From Dyella_B acidisoli (lineage in GTDB: Bacteria > Pseudomonadota > Gammaproteobacteria > Xanthomonadales > Rhodanobacteraceae), in contig NZ_CP064031.1 in the NCBI RefSeq assembly GCF_049532895.1, positions 2,356,001 through 2,420,000 on the forward strand: 64,000 nt of DNA. Direction: 5' to 3'. Below the pieces are notes generated by a model. That model was given only the letters and a program-made list of their open reading frames with translations, did no database searches and was not told the DNA's origin. Made by a program: the position numbers and the translations under genes. Below, piece after piece: positions 60,802 to 64,000 of this stretch (the stretch's first letter is position 1; the number at the start of each line of letters is the position of its first letter).

Positions 60802-63800
60802 TTACCAATTAATACGAATGCCCGCCTTGCCGCCATAACCATTGGCATGATTGCTGACGCCGACGTCATAGCCGACGTTGGCATAGACGAACACGTTGCG
60901 AGCCAGTTGCGCACTGAGGCCACCGCGCAGTCCAACCCACGAACCTTCGAGGTTGGAATGGAAGCTCACCGGCGCGGTGGGCGTAGAGAACGAAACGCGC
61001 GGATTGGCCATGAACTCGCGCCACAGGTCTACGCGCAACCAGGTGCTCATCAGCGTGGGTTGCGTGGCGTCGTTGCCAAGCTTCCAGTTCTTCTTCGCCT
61101 CGGCGCCGACGCGACCGGCGAGCGAGTTGGCGTTGTTGAAATACACGCTGGACGCCGTATCGGAAGCATCATTGAAGGAGGCAGTTTGATAGACCAACTG
61201 CGCTTGCGGCACGAACACCCAGCCGGCGCGCAGCGGTATCGGATAGCCACCCTCCAGTGATGCAGCGACACCACGACCGTCGGTTTTCAGCGGAGCCATG
61301 CGCGCGGAGCTGGCCTTGACGTTGTAACCGGTGCCCTGCACGACAGCGTCCGTGTACCAGCCGGACGCACCGAAGTGCGTCCAGTAGCCACCCAGCGTGT
61401 AATTCTGTAGCTGATCGTGGCCGGCCGTAATGCCGTCAAAGTGCTTCACGTCACCAGCAATCTGACCAAGCGCAATGTAGACGCCAGCGACATCGCGGCT
61501 GCCATCGTCGTGCTGACCACGATAAAGATCGACGCCGGCCTGCAAGGCGAACATGTCATCGGTGTAGCTCGGTCCCTTGTCACCATAAATACCGAGCGAA
61601 CCGCCGTCACGCGAACCGTGCTGAGCGATGACGCGCGCCCAGCTGCTGTCGCTCTTAGCACCCGCGGCCTGCAGCACGTCCTCGCCAACGCGCTCCTGCA
61701 AACTGTCCATCAGGTCCAACCCATAGGACAACGCCATCGAAGGCACGGCGGTGTAAAGCGAGACTTCCTGGCGATAGAGCGGAATGGTTTTCTGCGTTGC
61801 GGTGTTGCCCGCGCTGGAAGACGACGAAGGCGTGGGCGTGGGTGTAGGAGTGGGAGTCGGCACTGGCGTAGGTGATGGGACCGGAGTGGGCGTTGGCGCT
61901 GGTGTGGGAGTCGGTGCCGGAGACGGTGTTGGAGTGGGACTCGGTGCAGGCGTTGGTGAAGGCGCACATGCCGCAGCACCTGGCACCAGCGAACAATCGA
62001 GCTGCGAACGCAAGTACCAGCTCTGCGCACTGCTGCTATCCGTGCTACCACGATAAAGCGAATACTCGTAAGGACCGGCCGCCACTGCACTGGCCAAGCT
62101 GAAAGCACCGGCGGACGTCGTACCACCGTTGATCGCTTGCACCACTTCGATACCGTTGGCTGTGGTCAGTGCACCCGAGCCACCCGCGTTAGTAATGCGC
62201 AATGCGGTGCTGCCGGTAGCCGTGCCGCCGTTGATCACCAAAAGATCCGACGGTGAACCATCGCCGCCGAGATAGGTGTTGAGCGCAACGACACTGCCGC
62301 TACCGCCCACGTAGTTGGTGGTCACGAGCTTGTTGCCTGTGCCAGTGCCACCTACTTGCACCAGGCCGTTGTTGTTCAACGTGTCGTTGATGGTGAAACT
62401 GCCTTTGGCAGTGCTGCCCTGCGCCGACAACGCATCAGCCACGGCGATCGTGCCGTTGTTGGTCACAGTGCCGCTTACGCTGCCATAGCCGCCCAACGTC
62501 GTGCCCGACGCTACCGTGGTGCTACCGCCACCGCTCAACGCTGCGCTGGCATGACTGTCGTCGCCCACCACGAGCGTACCTGCACTTACGTTGGTATCAC
62601 CGGTATAGGTGTTGTCGGCATTGAGAATGGTAGTACCGCCGCCGAGCTGGTTCACGCCGCCCGTACCAGAGATGGTGTTGGCGAAGGTATAGGTATCCGA
62701 GCGATCGAAGGCGAGTGTGCCGTTGTCGGTGACGTTGCCAGTGATGGAACCGCTGGTGCCATCATTGCCGAGCTGCAACGTTCCAGCAGTGATCGTGGTG
62801 CCGCCTGTGTAAGTGTTGTCGTTCGTCAACACCGTGGTGCCGCTACCGAGCTGGTTGACTGCACCGCTGCCGGAAATCACGCCGCCAAAGCTGTGGACAT
62901 CGGAACGATTGAAAGCGAGTGTTCCGTTGTCGGCGACATTGCCAGTGATGGAACCGCTAGTGCCACCATTACCAAGCTGCACTGTGCCAGCCGTGATCGT
63001 GGTGCCGCCCGTGTAAGTGTTGTCACTCGTCAGCACCGTGGTGCCGCTGCCAAGCTGGTTGACCGCACCACTGCCAGAAATCACGCCACCGAAGTTGTAG
63101 ACGTCGGAACGATCGAAGGCGAGTGTGCCGTTGTCGGCGACATTGCCGGTGATAGAACCGCTGGTGCTGCCATCGCCGAGCTGCAGTGTGCTGGCTGTGA
63201 TCGTGGTGCCACCCGTGTAGGTGTTGTCGTTCGTCAGCACAGTGGTACCGCTACCGAGCTGGTTGACTGCACCGCTACCGGAAATCGCGCCACCAAAGCT
63301 GTAAACGTCGGAACGATTGAAAGCGAGCGTACCGTTGTCAGTAACGTCGCCGATGATGGAGCCGCTGGTGCCGCCGTTCCCAAGCTGCAGCGTGCCGGCG
63401 GAGATGGTCGTGCCGCCCGTGTAGCTGCTGTCACCCGCCAGCACCAGCGTGCCGCTGCCCGCTTTGGTCAGCGCGCCGGTGCCGGTGATGCCTTGCGTAA
63501 GCGTGCTGTTGAAAGCCTGCGTATCGATCGTACCGCCAGCGGCGTTGAGGGTCACGGCGCGCGTCGATGCAAGATCGAAGCTCTGCGTGAGCTGCAAGGT
63601 ACCGCCGTTGAAGGTGACGCCGCCTGACGCGTCGCCCAATGCACTATCCGCACCGACCGCAAGCGTGCCGTTGTTGATGAAAGTGCCGCCGGCATACGTG
63701 TTCGCGCCGGTCAGCATGGTCGTGCCCGAACCGATCTGCGCCACGCTGCCGCTACCGGAAATCACGTTGCTGAAAGTCACCGCGTTGCCTCGATCGAAGG

Positions 63801-64000
63801 CCACCGTACCGTTGTTGGTAATGGACTTGTTGATGCCGCCCGTCGTGCCACCGTTGCCCAACTGCAGCGTGCCGCCGTTGTCCACCGTCATGCTGCCGGC
63901 ATAGGCCGAATTGTTGTCGGTGAGGATCAGCGTACCGCCCTGCACTTCGGTCGAGGTCAGGCCTGTCAGGTCGGCGAGCGGATTGGCAATGGTCCAGGTA
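60802..64000 (-). CDS. Type V autotransporter, C-terminal part (runs off the window)
   Basis: At least 1066 residues; the frame stays open past 64000, so the signal peptide and N-terminus lie outside. The passenger is made of repeats of the autotransporter-associated beta-helix type (NNGTLAVGADSALGDASGGV; NTYTGGTTITAGTLQLG). A Pro/Thr/Ser linker (about 61815-61965) is followed by the C-terminal 12-strand beta-barrel of about 280 residues, starting near SLYTAVPSMALSYGLDLMD and ending VGVSNHANGYGGKAGIRINW. The barrel inserts in the outer membrane and presents the passenger outside, where adhesion is the likely role. Confidence 0.9.
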   Translation of the reverse strand, partial: TWTIANPLADLTGLTSTEVQGGTLILTDNNSAYAGSMTVDNGGTLQLGNGGTTGGINKSITNNGTVAFDRGNAVTFSNVISGSGSVAQIGSGTTMLTGANTYAGGTFINNGTLAVGADSALGDASGGVTFNGGTLQLTQSFDLASTRAVTLNAAGGTIDTQAFNSTLTQGITGTGALTKAGSGTLVLAGDSSYTGGTTISAGTLQLGNGGTSGSIIGDVTDNGTLAFNRSDVYSFGGAISGSGAVNQLGSGTTVLTNDNTYTGGTTITASTLQLGDGSTSGSITGNVADNGTLAFDRSDVYNFGGVISGSGAVNQLGSGTTVLTSDNTYTGGTTITAGTVQLGNGGTSGSITGNVADNGTLAFNRSDVHSFGGVISGSGAVNQLGSGTTVLTNDNTYTGGTTITAGTLQLGNDGTSGSITGNVTDNGTLAFDRSDTYTFANTISGTGGVNQLGGGTTILNADNTYTGDTNVSAGTLVVGDDSHASAALSGGGSTTVASGTTLGGYGSVSGTVTNNGTIAVADALSAQGSTAKGSFTINDTLNNNGLVQVGGTGTGNKLVTTNYVGGSGSVVALNTYLGGDGSPSDLLVINGGTATGSTALRITNAGGSGALTTANGIEVVQAINGGTTSAGAFSLASAVAAGPYEYSLYRGSTDSSSAQSWYLRSQLDCSLVPGAAACAPSPTPAPSPTPTPSPAPTPTPAPTPTPVPSPTPVPTPTPTPTPTPSSSSSAGNTATQKTIPLYRQEVSLYTAVPSMALSYGLDLMDSLQERVGEDVLQAAGAKSDSSWARVIAQHGSRDGGSLGIYGDKGPSYTDDMFALQAGVDLYRGQHDDGSRDVAGVYIALGQIAGDVKHFDGITAGHDQLQNYTLGGYWTHFGASGWYTDAVVQGTGYNVKASSARMAPLKTDGRGVAASLEGGYPIPLRAGWVFVPQAQLVYQTASFNDASDTASSVYFNNANSLAGRVGAEAKKNWKLGNDATQPTLMSTWLRVDLWREFMANPRVSFSTPTAPVSFHSNLEGSWVGLRGGLSAQLARNVFVYANVGYDVGVSNHANGYGGKAGIRINW
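61815..61965 (-). repeat. Low-complexity Pro-Thr linker repeat inside the autotransporter gene
   Basis: Short GTGGGCGT/GGAGTCGG-like units encode about 45 residues of P-x-P-T pairs (PTPTPSPAPTPTPAPT). It is prone to length change by slippage. It separates passenger from barrel. Confidence 0.75.
62590..63460 (-). repeat. 204-base tandem repeats in the passenger domain
   Basis: The phrase GATCGTGGTGCC recurs at 62791, 62995 and 63199, with a variant at 63403. The spacing is exactly 204 bases (68 codons). Each unit encodes one beta-helix segment (NGTLAFDRSD, GSGAVNQLGSGTTVLTNDNT, YTGGTTITAG). Confidence 0.85.

Noticed and set aside
62590..63460. Regular repeats considered as a CRISPR array
   Set aside because: The period is 204 bases, the spacing is constant, and the units are coding and translate to beta-helix repeats of an autotransporter.

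Overview
The window looks like chromosomal DNA of a gammaproteobacterium of the Xanthomonadales, most likely Rhodanobacteraceae (Dyella, Rhodanobacter or Luteibacter type). This is inferred from the moderately high GC content, the secreted Rhs/YD, GH5 and autotransporter proteins, the KfrA-type regulators and a DUF3653 (VC1465-like) gene. No rRNA, tRNA or CRISPR array was recognised. The taxonomic call is not proved by a marker gene.

Bases 1-16100 hold mainly secreted or envelope proteins: the N-terminus of a GDSL/SGNH esterase, an exported TPR protein, a methyltransferase/flavin-reductase pair, a split Rhs locus, gene debris (a CadC-type regulator tail and an IS21 istB tail), a GH5 endoglucanase and small secreted proteins. 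In the Rhs locus a 1939-residue YD-repeat shell protein is followed by a separately secreted Rhs core carrying an M15-like peptidase tip, then by an exported small protein that is the probable immunity factor.

Bases 16335-26581 hold an ABC transporter whose permease is fused to an M1 aminopeptidase, then a peptide-export (bacteriocin-like) locus. That locus contains two double-glycine leader peptides too short for routine gene calling, an HlyD adaptor, a C39-peptidase ABC transporter, a DUF3267 membrane zincin, and a decayed in-frame HlyD::ABC chimera.

Bases 27015-37112 hold a TetR-controlled tripartite DHA2 drug-efflux operon (outer membrane factor, EmrA-like, EmrB-like), a pqiA-pqiA-pqiB-pqiC MCE lipid-transport operon, and a TonB-like N-terminus protein.

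Bases 37729-60700 are accessory DNA with a defence-island character. They contain a SIR2-STAND-TPR protein with a C-terminal cold-shock domain, followed by a HEPN protein; inovirus-like remnants; two KfrA-type regulators plus a KfrA fragment; a tyrosine recombinase; a complete type II CBASS operon (capV, CD-NTase, cap2, cap3); a DUF2971 protein overlapping tail-to-tail with an HNH protein; an XRE regulator; and an unknown/SseB-like gene pair. The window ends inside a large repeat-rich autotransporter.

An intergenic repeat family (core GTTATCG next to a GGTAGGG-like box) occurs at least five times in the same orientation. The strongest candidates for a new or poorly described system are the SIR2-STAND-TPR-CSD plus HEPN module, the split Rhs effector with its exported putative immunity protein, and the GG-peptide locus with its zincin.
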